Notes: generated by a model from the letters alone, not told the origin. A DNA stretch of 64,000 nucleotides from Tulasnella sp. 424 (GCA_019633425.1 WSUB01000061.1:62001-126000); one strand, 5' to 3'. Shown: positions 22,331 to 35,078, numbered from the stretch's first letter. Program-made: numbers and translations.

Positions 22331-24403
22331 TTATAAACGTGCGGCAGGTTTGCCGCCCAGGAGCTCCTCGAAGCCGCCCAGCAAGTCTTTCCACCATGCC
22401 TCCACCATGCCGTCCTTGAAACCATTCACATCGTACTGAAGGACCAGCATGACCTTCCGAGTAAAGGTGCCTGCAAACAGCAGCAGTCCTCCAGGACGGA
22501 TACGCGTCCCCCCTGTCATCGAGTGCAATTGAACGGATGGGTAGTCCTTCTCGGTATAAATCCCGTCGAGATCCCCGAAGTGGGACAGACCGAGGAGTGC
22601 TGCGGACGGAGGGGTGAATTTCTCTGCGAGAGTTGGCGAGGAGGACGGTGTACGCGGGGGCATAGGAAGACCGAACTCCTTCGCATCATCTTCGACAGCA
22701 AACGCCTTGGCGGTTTCGCTTCTTTGTCTGGCCATCTCTCGAGCCCGTGTGGCAAGCATGGGGTGTTTGGCGGCTCGAGCACTCTGAGCTTTTGCGGAAC
22801 GGGCTCGGTGCCAGAACGTTGAGCGCAGAGCTTTCCAATCGCCTGAGAGAGATGTGGAGGGGAGAAATGAGGGTAGCATGACGTTGAAGAATCCGAGAGC
22901 TGAGAACCAATACGACGAGTCAGAGGGCAGCAAGTATGGACGCAGGTTGATGGCCGTGTACATCATTCTAGAGTGAGGACATCGAAAGGTAAACGTTAGT
23001 ACCTTTGATTGATGTTAAATTAGGCAGTGGAGAGCGGCGTACATCGGCAAATCTGTGCGCAGTTCAACTCCTCGCTCAAGCTGCGTGCGGGTCCAAGCGA
23101 GAGCACAGAGAGCAAACATCGCATTGGAGACTGAGACCCCTTGAGATTTGCACTTTCGCAGTATCGTCCTGGATGTAGACTCATCGAAAGTGATGGTTTG
23201 CACAGTCATCTTGCGATTCGCGCCTTCGGTTCGAGGCAAAACATGGCCGCCCTGTCGATATGCAAAGAATTGAGATTCTTTTTGAACGTTTGAGGTGAGG
23301 GATCGTATGTGGACTCACGATATGTTTCCTCGAGCTATTCAGGAAGTCGACCCTTCCGGCCGCCTTTTTGAACGCCCCCCTTACTGGAGGGAGTCTCTCC
23401 TCAACAGGAGGAGGAAGAACGACCGTCGGGGATCCAGAACCCCAGCGGGCTTGCCACTCTCTGCGAACCAATTCTTCCAACTCCGTGGCGGTGCACGCAG
23501 ATCCCCTTTCCGTTCCGGCAATCGTCGTGAAAAACTCGTTTATGAGTCGGTGGGTAGTTGTACCGTCCGAACTAAAATGAGCGGTGCAGATAAAAAGGGA
23601 AAACTCGGCGTGATCTTTTTCAGTTGTTGGAGAGTTTTCTGTAAAGATGAGGTATGAGAGGCGATTATCCCCTAGAAGCCTCCTTCCGTTGAGGTAACGA
23701 TCCATGATTTCATCCCTCGAGACGTCCTTTTGGAGCTTTAAGAGGGCAGAGGCTTTCCGTATGGCATCGGCAGGCGAAGTAGGTGCGGTGTAAGAGAACC
23801 TGGCACTTGAATAATCAGTGTCAAACGGGGAACCGTTTGATAGAGGGGGGATNNNNNNNNNNNNNNNNNNNNNNNNNNNNNNNNNNNNNNNNNNNNNNNN
23901 NNNNNNNNNNNNNNNNNNNNNNNNNNNNNNNNNNNNNNNNNNNNNNNNNNNCGAAGTAGGTGCGGTGTAAGAGAACCTGGCACTTGAATAATCAGTGTCA
24001 AACGGGGAACCGTTTGATAGAGGGGGGATTACGCGAGCCGCGAGGGGTGGATGGCGCAGCAGAAGAAGGGCCCATGTGGCGAGAACGCGTATTGGAGTAA
24101 ATAGATGTCGAGGGGCACGAAACCCCATATACGTGCACCTGGTTGGATCGAAAAAATGGTCAAAAAAGGTGACATAGACCTCAGGGCCTGCAACGAAGAA
24201 CGAACATATCGTTGACACCGTCTGCACGCGAGGGGAGATAGTACGAGAGCTCAGTGTCACCCATGAGGCGTTCAAAGGTTCGTGGTTGGAGAAGCGCATC
24301 GCCATCTGTGTGTTGTCCTTGTTGTTGGGATGCCTGAAAATGGCGAACGTCGCGGTCAACCATCCTCTGGAATTTGCCACCAAGGAGAAAGGATGCTCAC
24401 CAT
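22331..24403 (-). CDS. CoA-dependent acyltransferase-like protein (HxxxDG family), copy B
   Basis: Close paralogue of copy A with the same five-exon structure: 24403-24401 (ATG only), 24333-24206, 24138-23319 (contains the N gap), 23251-23043 and 22967-22331. The catalytic motif is kept as TAHFSSDG. Exon 2 has one extra codon and exon 5 is three codons shorter than in copy A, where YKPP is missing and other residues vary. The gap and one of two identical 78-bp flanks, if removed, restore exon 3 to 643 nt, exactly the length in copy A, giving about 539 residues and an open frame. So the gene is probably intact. The same N-terminal block (GDTELSYYLPSR-GVNDM) is present. Substrate unknown; the neighbouring DUF6535 gene lies downstream in unit 2. 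Confidence 0.72.
23853..23951. other. Assembly gap (99 N) with overlapping flanks
   Basis: The 78 bases before the gap (23775-23852) are identical to the 78 bases after it (23952-24029). This is the pattern of two contig ends that overlap but were scaffolded with a placeholder gap. It falls in exon 3 of acyltransferase copy B. Confidence 0.95.
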
Positions 24404-25795
24404 ACGGAGTTAATTCTCTGGCTGCGAGGTGAGACGGGGGCCTTTTAAGGATGAGCTGGAGTAGCGAGAAGAGGGAGTTGGATAGTAGATGAATCCGAGA
24501 ATACGCGTTGGGTTTGATGCTAAGGTGGAGACGGAGAGAACCGCACCGGGGGGGGGGGTCTTCGACGCGCTAGTTTGGTTGGCTTTAGGGTCATGGCAAG
24601 GTGTTCTTTTTATTGTCTATCTTTCCTCAATGTGCCTGCGTCGGCGCTTAAACTCGGCGAGTCCACACTTTCGGCTAAAAATAGGTACGCAAAGAGGACT
24701 TCTTTTGGATAAGGTGGATGGAGTCGTTCGTATCCATTGAGAAAACCACGCCCTTGCTGTTTTTTTTTTTTTTTGCAAATTTCCCTCGCCCAGGAAGATA
24801 TGTGGTATTCAATGGATGAGGATGTATATATGTGTGGTTGAAGGACGTGCGAGCGACGTGCCGAGTGAAGGGAACTATTTTCGCCTCAGCCACTGGCAAC
24901 GTCCCTGACCGCCTGACCCTGAGACTGCTAGGGGAGCCTCCAAGGTACGACGAATGTCGAAGGACTAGTGGGAAAATCACGTCAGTTCGGAATTTGTTTC
25001 GATTCAACGAGGCACAATCCGAGAGAGGCAATTCCCGACATCCTTCTTGGCAATGTTACGGTGCCTTGGTCATGAGATCGGCGCTTCGTCGCCATCGCGG
25101 ACAAACCCCTCACTTGGGAGGACCAAAGCAAAATCCGAGGACACCAGTTTCATTTGGGTCGCATATGCCGTACGTTGGAAATATATGGTGTACATGATGT
25201 TGTGTAAAGACAAAGAGAAACCCCCAAACATGAAATCCGCTAACCTCGTTGTCCCTAGTCCGGGCTCTGTCCCAGCGTCCCGCATGAGTTTCAGGTATGA
25301 GGTTCCTTTGCTGTTTTACCTAATGAACATATGTAAGGAAAAGTAATGGAAAAGGTCTAGATCCAACACGTCGGTCGTGATCTTCATTTTTCCTGCCGGC
25401 GGCAGCGTCCTGACAGACACCTTGGCGATGGCGGCGCACACCATGTGATATCGCTGAAGAAACCCGTCTCTTGTCGGACGTTGCTGACAAGGCTGGCAAA
25501 GCCAATCGGAAGGAGTTTTCTCAATGAACTACCCCAACTATTTGAATTCCGAATGCTACTCGAGTGCATTTTCAAGGTTGTCGACACACTTGAAGCCTCT
25601 TACATCAGATGGTTCGAACAAGCAAAGAATGTCTTCATCGATTTAGCCATCTTCCTTTCGACTGCGAGGAGGCTAGAGATGTACTAGAGTACAGTTAATA
25701 GTATAATACACAGCAACACGCGCATAAAGTTGCACTAGCCCAGTCGCACTACTCGAAACTCTGCTAACCATGACCGAAAACAGGAACAAAACAGA
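24404..25795. repeat. Duplicated spacer between acyltransferase B and DUF6535 gene 2
   Basis: Counterpart of 14392-15611. It has a 10-G run near 24549 and a T run near 24759-24773. At 25445-25687 a plus-strand open frame of 80 codons (motif EFRMLLECIFKVVDTLEA, then YIRWFEQA) resembles 30859-31068; the shared part differs mostly by scattered substitutions without breaking frame. It is convergent with the DUF6535 gene. Whether it is expressed cannot be told. Confidence 0.45.
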
Positions 25796-28700
25796 CTATA
25801 AAACCATTTGTTCATCGAAAACGTATGGCCGAGAGCATACCGACGCCGCCTCCGAAAGTCCATAGGGCCGGTAGTCCCAGATGACCTGCTGGGAAACTGC
25901 ACAGGCGGATTTTAGAGGGTAGATAACCTCGGCTCGTTTTTCGAGTTGAGCGAAAACGCTTCTAACTACGATGTCTGCGTTACAAGAGATGAAGGTGGAG
26001 AGTGGTAGATGTTCTTGAAGGTACTTTATGAGCTGGACAAACCTGAGGACATCGGCGATCTTTTCCTCGGAAGCCATCAGCAACTCTTCGATGTAAAGAC
26101 TGGAAGGGCGAATTACTGGGAGCATCTCCTTTGTTGGCCATTGGATGTCCGGGGCATCTTTTGCGTCGTTCCACGCTTCTAGCATTACTTCGACAGCTCT
26201 TCCGAGAAGACCCCTCCATCCAGAATGCAGCTGCTCTCTCCTCTCGTCGATATGAAGGATTGCTTCCGCAGCTGCAAGGGGGAACCCCTCATGGACGAGT
26301 TCCTTCGTCCAGTAAAAGGAATTATAGGTTGCGCTTTTGACGACATCGAGCAATTGAGCGTCTTTGCCCCAAGTCTGGGGTTGCCGTAACATCTCCACGA
26401 GCCTCGTACCGAGTCCAACCTCCCTCCATAGTGAATTCAAGGATGCCTTGAACCAGCGTTCCCTGTTGACGAAGCAAAGGTTCAGCCACCTAGCCTGGCT
26501 TTTAGGTGTTTCTTCGGCTAAGCCGGAGGCGATGTAGGCCGCTATCCGGGGATGGGTTTCTAAGCCGTCCATTAATTGACGCTTCGGCAATGAATTTGAC
26601 AGCCACTCAAACATTTCGAGGACGGATTCTGGATCATGGCCCGGACCCTCCGGGTTTGGAGACTGAGGCTCCGTAGCAGTGCCGTCGCAGGTATCCCATA
26701 ACCATGCAAGGACTTCCTTTGGCATCTCGCCATCAGTCGTTTTAAATGCATCCAGCACTTCCCAGACTATTCCCCTTGTATGAGGATGGTAAAGCCTCTC
26801 GGCTAGCCGGCTGCCAAGTCCGGCATCTCTCCACCAAACGAAAGGGCGTGGAATCCTCCTTGGTCCCCCCCGTTCATTCGTGGTGAACAACTGCATCCAC
26901 CTTTCCTGTATTCGAGGGCGATCATCTGCCAAGCCCGCAATGATAGACGCGACAACATGAGGATGCTTCTCAAATTTGTCCAGTGGTGCAGTGAGCCGCA
27001 ACGACAGCGCCAGCCATTCGACTGTCGCAAGCACGAAGTCTGGCGCGAGTTTTTCAATCGCCGGCGAGGATCTGCCCAGTTTTACTATCATGCGGTCAAT
27101 GACGCGCCAGAAATCCTCCAGATTCCACTGCTCCCATGAACGATTTGGACTTCGCCAAGAGTTCTTTGGACCGAACCAATGGCTCTCCAGAAACGAATGG
27201 CCCGACGAGGTTCGCAAACGGTCGTAGGAGATGATGGCACGAAGGGCAAGTAGCGCGTCCACCGAGAATTTGTCCAACTTATGATCTGACGAGCCTTGAT
27301 TGACGTTGGGGGAACCGTGGACGTCGAACATGAACTCGATTACTGAGTACACTAACAGTGATGCGAGCTCGCCCGGAAGTTGGTCTGGCGTCGCGATATG
27401 CCGGATCTCTTGTAGGAACGACGAGTAGATTTCAATTGCATTGGTCTCTGAGTGGGATCGCTGAAGCGACCGAAGGACGTGTGCAGCGTTGTAGCACGCC
27501 GACGTGACGCGCTTGTCGAGTAGACTGATATCGAATGTACTCATCAATACAAGGAGCTTCTCCCAGCTACGCGATTTTGAATATGAATTTTGCGTGGCTT
27601 CCAGTGCATGTAGAAAGGCAGCATGGGCCAAGAAGTCCGGGTCCGGATCCTTGTTCTTTTCTGCTGCGGCGGTTCTTCTGGCGGCCATCTCAAGTCCGAA
27701 CAGGAAACTTTCAAAAAGGCCGCGCTGTTGACCGGTTGCCACATCTCTCTGAATGTTCCAATCGGCGGCCACTTCCGGGCGGAAAAGAACGATCCGCGAT
27801 AGAGCCCGTCCAAAACCCTCGACCATTTCCCGATTGGTATCGGTAGCCTGGAACTGCCAACTCTCAAAGGTCTCCCGTGCCAACCGCAGGAGACGCTGCC
27901 AGGTACCTTGGATCTGGAGAACAGACGCACAGCCGACATCGTCAAAGGTTATTATGAACTCCGCGGCTGCCAGTCGATCCCCCCGACTAGAGGTTGTCTC
28001 AATTAGCCAACCAACTGCTTGGGCATTTGAGATCTGCTCCTCTGCTGATTTTGACCCATTTCCTGCCTCTTCCTCGGGGGTGTTGAGCGCCGACCGCAAA
28101 GCGCGCGATGCCGCGCTTTGGTATGGACAAAGTGGCCAGATGGCACCCGCCAAAACCGTGACGAACCAGACCCCAAGAGCGAGGCCCAGCACTGCGATTA
28201 GAAGTCCCGCGACGGCTGTGTTGATGGGGAGGAGGTAGACGGCAAGGCCGGCGAAGAAGAGCGCCACCGAAAAGACGAGGAGATTGGGGAGAAACAGGAT
28301 TGTGCCCTCCAAATGCCATCTTTTAATGCCATTGAACTTGCGCTGTCGAAGGCGCCCTTGCTCCTCTGACAGACCGGTCTGCCCTGTCCGGTCGAAGCTC
28401 TGAAGCCATTCCTTGCCCAACATCGCCCCCATTGCTGCAAGCAGACTGCAGCATAGACTAGCGTAGAGTAGGAAGTTGACGACAATGGAAGACAATTGTG
28501 GAGAGAAGGGGGGTGTTAGGTCGGACGGGGTTAAGGTGGTGTTGTCGGCTCTCTTGACGAGGAGTTCCAAAAGGGCGTTGGTCTTGTCGGATGGGTTGGG
28601 CGATAGGTCGGACATTGTCATCGAGATGAAAGCAGTATTGATTGCGGAAAATAGCGCCGCCTTCGAATCGTTGGTGCAAATGGTTCCGAGGGCTGGGTGG

Positions 28701-29096
28701 TTAGCTGAATGTCCAGGACGGATAGGAACGACTCCAAGAACTCACGAAGATGAGGAGAACATCTAGATTAATGTTGAGATTCTTGGACAATTTTTCGTCA
28801 TGCATGTCGGCCAGATGATCGTAACGTTCCCAGAATTCAACTCTCTGACTCAATCCGGGCGGTGCCTTTTGCTGAACACGACCTCCGGTCACAGCTTCAT
28901 CTCCGTTCGGAACCAGCGTGATGTCCGTAGGCTCGCGCCCCTTCGGATGAGAAGGTTCACTTCCCTCAGCGTGGTGCACCATCTTTTTTATCCCGGCGCC
29001 AACCCCTAAGCCACCTTTGCCAGGCGCGATCCGAGAATGGGGCGTTACTCCGCCTGTGGAAGAAATAGGCTTCAAGGGATTGTCTTGCTGTTCCAT
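25796..29096 (-). CDS. DUF6535 membrane protein, paralogue 2
   Basis: Two exons (minus), 29096-28746 and 28660-25796, about 1071 residues. Start ATG 29096 (MEQQDNPLKP) matches the start context of the other paralogues; the open frame further upstream has only a TTG. The disordered leader is much shorter than in paralogue 1 (117 residues before the intron), having lost the middle Pro/Ser-rich block. The DUF6535 core and four hydrophobic helices are intact (EFWERYDHLAD; SIVVNFLLYASLCCSLLAA; LFFAGLAVYLLPIN). Directly after the fourth helix, about 50 residues present in paralogues 1 and 3 (the basic linker after RALRS) are absent, an in-frame deletion joining RALRSALNTPEEE. The C-terminal helical region is full length and ends with the shared SRPYVFDEQ tail. 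Function unknown. Confidence 0.82.
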
Positions 29097-29368
29097 GGAT
29101 GCTTGAGCTGGGTTGTGGCCCGAATTCCTACGGGGAGTATGGATTGGGTGGTTGTCGTAACGTTCCTTCCCACCGCGAGGAACCAACGTGTTGGTAATGC
29201 TGTGCGTCCCGGATTAACCCGATTCCCAGGACGAATCGAACTTGGATGAACAACTGATATTTACACATACAGTAAAATAAGTTAATTGCAACCCATCATT
29301 GTGCGATACGTCGGGTTAAGACGAACAGCGGACGCAGACACAACAAAAACGCTTTGGGCCGAAAGGCT

Positions 29369-29655
29369 CTAGCTAACGTCTCAATAAGGTTAGCAGCCAG
29401 CTTGAAGGTCGGCTTCGGTTATTTCTTGACGAACGAGTCAAGGGCGCCTTGCGCTTCCGGTCGAGTTTCTTCTCGGCTTTGGCAGTGTTTCCGTGCAAGT
29501 GGGTAAGAGAAACGAACGGTTGAAACTTAGCTCAGGATTTCAACTAGGATCAAGGCAAATGAAACTTACTCGACTTTAGTAGGACCGGAGTACTGGGGGT
29601 TGACGCGGACGACGCCGTCACCTTGCCTGTCTCAGCGTCCTCGAGCGGGTGCGCA
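29369..29655 (-). pseudogene. GMD remnant (last two exons), copy 2
   Basis: Matches the last exon (29369-29500) and the penultimate exon (to about 29640) of the intact GMD, with many changes. At about 29640-29655 homology stops abruptly and continues in DGK1-derived sequence. The same junction exists in the copy at 35.4 kb. Confidence 0.7.
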
Positions 29656-30055
29656 ACAAGTCCAAGAGTTCGGTTCACTCTCCGAACGCAGTAGAATTAC
29701 TTTCAGACGTGAAATTTGACTTCGAGTCTTGATATGGGTTGCAATTGCGACGCTTTCCGAGGAGATGCCGTTGCCGGAGGGTGGAGGGCCGTGGTCGTCG
29801 TCTTTCTTTGATGTTCGACGACGTCGAGCGACACCCCTGTTTGCTGCTCCTGCCCTGGCTCACCCATTTGATCGTTCATGGATGGGATCTTGTGGTTAGC
29901 GGATGAGGCAGCAGAGTTGGAAGACCTGGGCTCCTCTTTGATAGCGTCAGACTACAAGGCGAGAGGCGTTATTGTCTTGGAGTTCGGCTGCACATCGATT
30001 AACGCCTTCAGGAGAAGAGGAAAGGGATGGTTGGAAGGAACGCTGATAACTGAAA
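29656..30055 (-). pseudogene. DGK1 5' exon fragment
   Basis: Resembles exon 1 of DGK1 (11280-11609), for example the stretches matching gacgtgaaatttgac and gtttgctgctcc, but with numerous indels and no continuous frame. It shares the orientation of the intact gene. It is debris copied with the duplicated unit, followed by a diverged copy of the DGK1 upstream region to about 30260. Confidence 0.7.
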
Positions 30056-31179
30056 GATGCCAGCGAAGGTAGTGGGGGGGAAGAGGAGTAGGCCAAGATC
30101 TCCTAAGTCGCTGAGGATGGCGCGGTCGAGAGGTTTGGACTTGAACAGGAACAAGTACAGGTCGAGGGAGTTGCAGACAGTGATGTCGCCATGTGACGAG
30201 GGACGGACCGGTCAAGCGCCGGGGTTGGGGAGCGTCGTGGCTAGTGGACGTCACGTTTGCGGAAGCCGGGACAACCGTGGAAGAGTTTGATCTTGACTTT
30301 CGGCCCCATCACTTCAATTCGCTTACCTTACCCCTACAACGGGTCCAGGACAAGCCTAAAATGGCATTTAGTTAGTCTGATATATTGCTTATGTGCATAA
30401 TGGTATCAATTCGCCGTCCGCAGGAGCGCATGGCCGTCTTTGTCATCGTCTGTCTGAGCCAAATATAGAACTCCTGTCGGAGCCAGTCGCGGATCACGCC
30501 CGACCCTGAAGCGTGAACCGACCATGATGAAAGCGACGCGCCCCTGAGGACCTCGATGTTAACTATTGTGGCTCTATTTCATTATGCATAAGATATAGGT
30601 CAGCCATTTATGCTTATTTTGGTCCCCTGATTTGGGTAAGGTGATCAAGCCGGAAGCCAGGACGACCGCGGGGGGTTCGGTTTCTACTCTCACCTTCACT
30701 TTGCTTCTTCAAGATCTAGAGGTGCTCCACCCCATCCTGGTCGGTCGTGACCCTCATCTCCAGGCTAACGTTGACAGCGTAGGGGTCAGGTCAACCTTGA
30801 CCGACACCTTGACGATGGCGGCGCACGTCATCTCATATCACTCAAGGAACCTCGGACGTTGCTGACAAAGCCGGCACACCCGATCGGAATGAGTGTTCTC
30901 AAAAAAAAAAAACTACCTCAACTAGTTGAATTCCGAATGCTACTCGAGTGCATTTTCAAGGTTGTCGACACGTTTGAAGCCTCTTACATCAGATGGTTCG
31001 AACAAGCAGAGAATGTCTTCATCGATTTAGCCGTCTTCCTTTCTTCTGCGGGGAGGCGAGAAATGTAGTAGAGTTGATAGTATCATATGATATACAACAA
31101 CACGAGCACAAAGTTGCCCTAGCCCAGTCGCACTACTCGAAACTCTGCTAACCATGACCGAAAACAGGAACAATACAGA
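30056..31179. repeat. Spacer of unit 3 with DGK1-upstream-like block and small open frame
   Basis: 30070-30380 is similar to the DGK1 upstream and unit-junction sequence seen at 35690-35950, 42890-43140 and 21290-21520. 30640-30900 resembles the spacer at 15240-15340. 30859-31068 holds the plus-strand small open frame (69 codons, EFRMLLECIFKVVDTFEA). There is no acyltransferase gene here, unlike units 1 and 2. Confidence 0.45.
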
Positions 31180-34100
31180 CTATAAAGCTATTTGTTCATC
31201 AAAAACATATGGCCGAGAGCATACCGACGCCGCCTCCGAAAGTCCATAGGGCCGGTAGTCCCAGATGATCTGCTGGGAAACCGCACAGGCGGATTGCAGA
31301 GGGTAGATAACCTCAGCTCGTTTTTCGAGTTGAGCGAAAACGCTTCTAACTACGATGTCTGCGTTACAGGAGATGAAGGCGGAGAGTGGTAGACGCTCTT
31401 GAAGGTACTTGATGAGTTGCACAAACCTGAGGACATCGGCGATTTTTTCCTCTGAGGCCAACAACTTTTTGATATAAACACTGGAAGGGCGGATAACGAC
31501 TAGCATCTCCTGCGTTGGCCACTGGATCTCCGGGTCGTCTTTTGTGTCGTTCCACGCTTCTAGCATTACTTCGACGGCTCTTCCGAGAAGATCCTTCCAT
31601 CCAGGGTGCAGCCGCTCCCTCTTGTTGTCGATATGAAGGATTGCGTCCGCAGCTGCAAGGGGGAGTCCTTTGTGAACGAGTTTCTTCGTCCAGTAAAAGG
31701 AATTGTAGGTTGCGCTTTTGACGACATCGAGCAATCGAGCGTCTTTGCCCCAAGTCTGGGGTTCCCGTAACATCTCAACGAGCCTCGCACCGAGTCCAAC
31801 ATCTCTCCATAGGGAATTCAAGGATGGCTTAAACCAGCGTTCCCTGTTGACGAAGCAGAGGTTCAGCCACCTAGCCTGGCTTTCAGGTGTTTCCTCGGCC
31901 AAGCCGGAGGCGACGGAGGCCGCTATCGAGGGGTGGGTTTCTAAGCCGTCCATTTGCTGACGCTTCAGCAATGACTTCGACAGCCACTCGAACATTTCGA
32001 GGACGGATTCTGGACCCTGGCTCTGCCCCTCCGGTTTTGGAGAATGAGGCTCCGTAATAGCTCTATCGCAGGTATCCCATAACCATGCGAGGACTTCCTT
32101 TGGCATCTCGCCATCAATCGTTTTAAATGCATCCAGCACCTCCCAGACTATTTTCCTTGTACGAGGATGGTTGAGCCTCTCGGCGAGCCGGCTATCAAGT
32201 CCCGCATCTCTCCACCAAACGAAACGGCGTGGAATCCTCCGAGGTCGCCCTTCTTCCTTTATGGTGAACAGCTGCATCCACCTTTCTCGTATTTGAGGGC
32301 GATGATCTGTCAACCCCGCGATGACAGACGCAACCACATTAGGATGCTTCTCAAATTTGTCCATCGGTCCAGTGAGCTGCAACGACAGCGCCAGCCATTC
32401 GACCGTCACAAGCACGAAGTCTGGCGCGAGTTTTTCAATCGCCGGCGAGGATCTGCCCAATTTTACTATCATGAGGTCAATAACGCGCCAGAAATCCTCC
32501 AAATTCCACTGCTCCCATGACCGACTTGAACTCCGCCAGGAGGTCTTTGAATCGAACCAATGGTTCTCCATAAACGAATGGCGCGGCGAAGTTGGCAAGG
32601 AATCGCGGGAGATGATGGCACGAAGGGCAAGTAACGCATCTACTGAGAATTTGTCCAATTCATGATCCGAAGAACCCTGATTGACGTTGGGGGAGCCGTG
32701 GACGTCGAACATGAACTCGATCAATGAGTACACCAACAGCGATGCGAGCTTTGCCTGGAGTTGGTCTGGTGTCGCAACATGCCGGATCTCTTGCAGGAAC
32801 GACGAGTAGATTTCAATTGCATTGGTCTCCGAGTGGGATCGCTGAAGCGACCGGAGGACGTGCGCAGCGTTGTAACCCGCCGACGTGACGTGCTTGTCAA
32901 GTAGACTGATATCGAACTTGCTCATCGATACAAGGAGCTTCTCCCAGCTACGCGATTTTGAATACAAATTCTGCGTGGCTTCCAGTGCATGTAGGAAAGC
33001 TGCATGGGCCAAGAAGTCCGTGTCCGTGGTTCCCGTGGCGGCCATCTCGAGCCCGAATAAGAAACTTTCAAAGACGCCACGCTGTTGACCGTTTGCTCCA
33101 TCTATTTGACTGTTCCAATCAGTGGCGACTTCCGGGCGGAAAAGAACGATGCGCGATAGAGCTCGTGCGAAGCCCTCGAGCATCTCCCGGTTGGCATCGG
33201 TAGGCTGGACCTGCCAGCTCTCAAATGTTTCCCGTGCCAGTCTTAGTAGACGCTGGCAGGCACCTTGATTCTGGAGAACAGACTCGCACCCGGCATCGTC
33301 AAAGGTGATGATGAACTTCGCGGCTGCCAGTCGATCCCCCCGACTAGAGGTGGTCTCCATTAGCCAACCAACCGCTTGGGCATTTGAGATCTGCTCCTCC
33401 GTAATCGTTGACCCATTTCCTGCTTCGTCCTCGCGGGTGGGGGATGCGAGCAGGCGCCAATTGCTAGGACTCCGGGCTGTGAACCGCCGGAGGGAATCCT
33501 TCCATCTACCGAGTGTCTCCCCCACGGAGCTCTTCATAGGGTTGCCACTTGGTCTTCGGACACGTGTCCGATATGAAGCAACGTAGAGTCCAACCGACCG
33601 CAAAGCACGAGATGCTGCGCTTTGGTATGGACAGAGCGGCCAGATGGCACCCGCCAGGACTGTGACGAGCCATACTCCAAGGGCGAGGCCCAGCACTGCG
33701 ATTAGAAGTCCTGAGACGGCCTTGTTGATGGGGAAGAGGTAGACGGCAAGGCCGGCGAAGAAGAGCGCCACCGAAAAGACGAGGAGATTGGGTAGAAACA
33801 AGATTGAGCCCTCCAAATGCCAATCCTTAATGCCATTGAACTTGCTCTGTCGAAGGCGTCCTTGCTCTTCCGACAGACCGGTCTGCCCTGTCCGGTCGAA
33901 GCTCTGCAGCCATTCCTTGCCCAACATTGCCCCCATTGCTGCAAGTAGACTGCAGCAGAGACTAGCGTAGAGTAGGAAGTTCACGACAATGGAAGACAAT
34001 TGTGGGGAGAAGGGTGGTGTTAGGTCGGACGGGGTTAAGGTGGAGTTATCGACTCTCTTGACGAGGAGTTCTAAAAGGGCGTTGGTCTTGTCAGACTTGT

Positions 34101-34754
34101 CGGGGGATAGGTCGGTCATTGTAATTGAGATGAAAGCCGTATTGATTGCGGAAAATAACGCCGCCTTCGAAATCGTGGGTGCAAATGGTTCCGAGGGTGG
34201 TCAGCTGAATAGATTGGATGGGAACGACTCCAAGAACTCACGAAGATGAGAAGAACGTCCAGATTGCCGTTGAGATTCTCGGACAATTTTTTGTCTATAA
34301 TGTCGGCCAGTTTATCGTAACGTTCCCAGAACTCCGCTCTCTGGCTCAATCCGGGCGGTGCCTTTTGCTGAACACGACCTCCGGTCGCAGGTTCATCTAC
34401 GTGCTGAACCAGCGTGGTATCCGTAGGCTCTTGGACTTTCGTTGCTACTCCGTTCATTGCTCGACGAGCACCGTTGGGAGCGGAAACGGATAGGGGTTTG
34501 TCCGTAGCCGGCAACTCTGGGTCGCTGGTCGGCGGTTGCTCAGGCTCGCGCCCTCTCTGATGAGTAGGTCCACTGCCCTCAGCGTAGTGGGCCATATTTT
34601 TTCTCCCATCTATCTCCCCCTCTTTTCCTTCTCGGGTCTTGGCCCCAGTGCCAACCCCTGAGCCAATTGCAACCTTGCTAGGCCCAATCCGAGAATGGTC
34701 CGTTCCGGCTCCTGGGGAAGAAATACGCTCCAAAGGAATGCCTTGACCTTCCAT
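31180..34754 (-). CDS. DUF6535 membrane protein, paralogue 3
   Basis: Two exons (minus), 34754-34242 and 34164-31180, about 1165 residues. ATG 34754 (MEGQGIPLER) corresponds to the start of paralogue 1; an in-frame ATG also exists at 34865. The disordered leader resembles paralogue 1 (GREPEQPPTSDPELP). The DUF6535 core is intact: EFWERYDKLADIIDKKLSEN, GKEWLQSFDRTGQTG and four hydrophobic helices. The Met-Thr-Met found at the start of exon 2 in other paralogues reads Ile-Thr-Met here, which has no effect because translation begins in exon 1. The C-terminal part is closer to paralogue 2 (SLNSLWRDVGLGARLVEML), so parts may have been exchanged between paralogues. Ends SRPYVFDEQIAL. Function unknown. 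Confidence 0.82.
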
Positions 34755-35078
34755 GGATGCTTGAGCTGGGTTGTGGAACCTGAATTTCTGGGGGAAGTTA
34801 GTGTGTACTGGTGGTTGTTGTTCCTTCCCACACGAGGCGACCAACGTGTTGGTAATGCTGTGCATCCCGGATTAACCCGGTTCCCAGGACGAATCGACTT
34901 TGGGGTGAATAAGGAAGATTAACACATACAGTAAAATAAGTTAATTGCAAGTACCATGAAATCACTGGGAGTCAAGCTTTAATGCTACGAGAGCAAGGAC
35001 CTATCATTGTGCAAAACATCGGGTCTAAGACGAACGGCAGACGCAGACGCAACAAAAAACGCAAAGGGAAGAGAAGCT

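Noticed and set aside
23853..23951. Real direct repeat around an unknown insert in acyltransferase B
   Set aside because: The 78-bp flanks and restored exon length argue for an assembly overlap.
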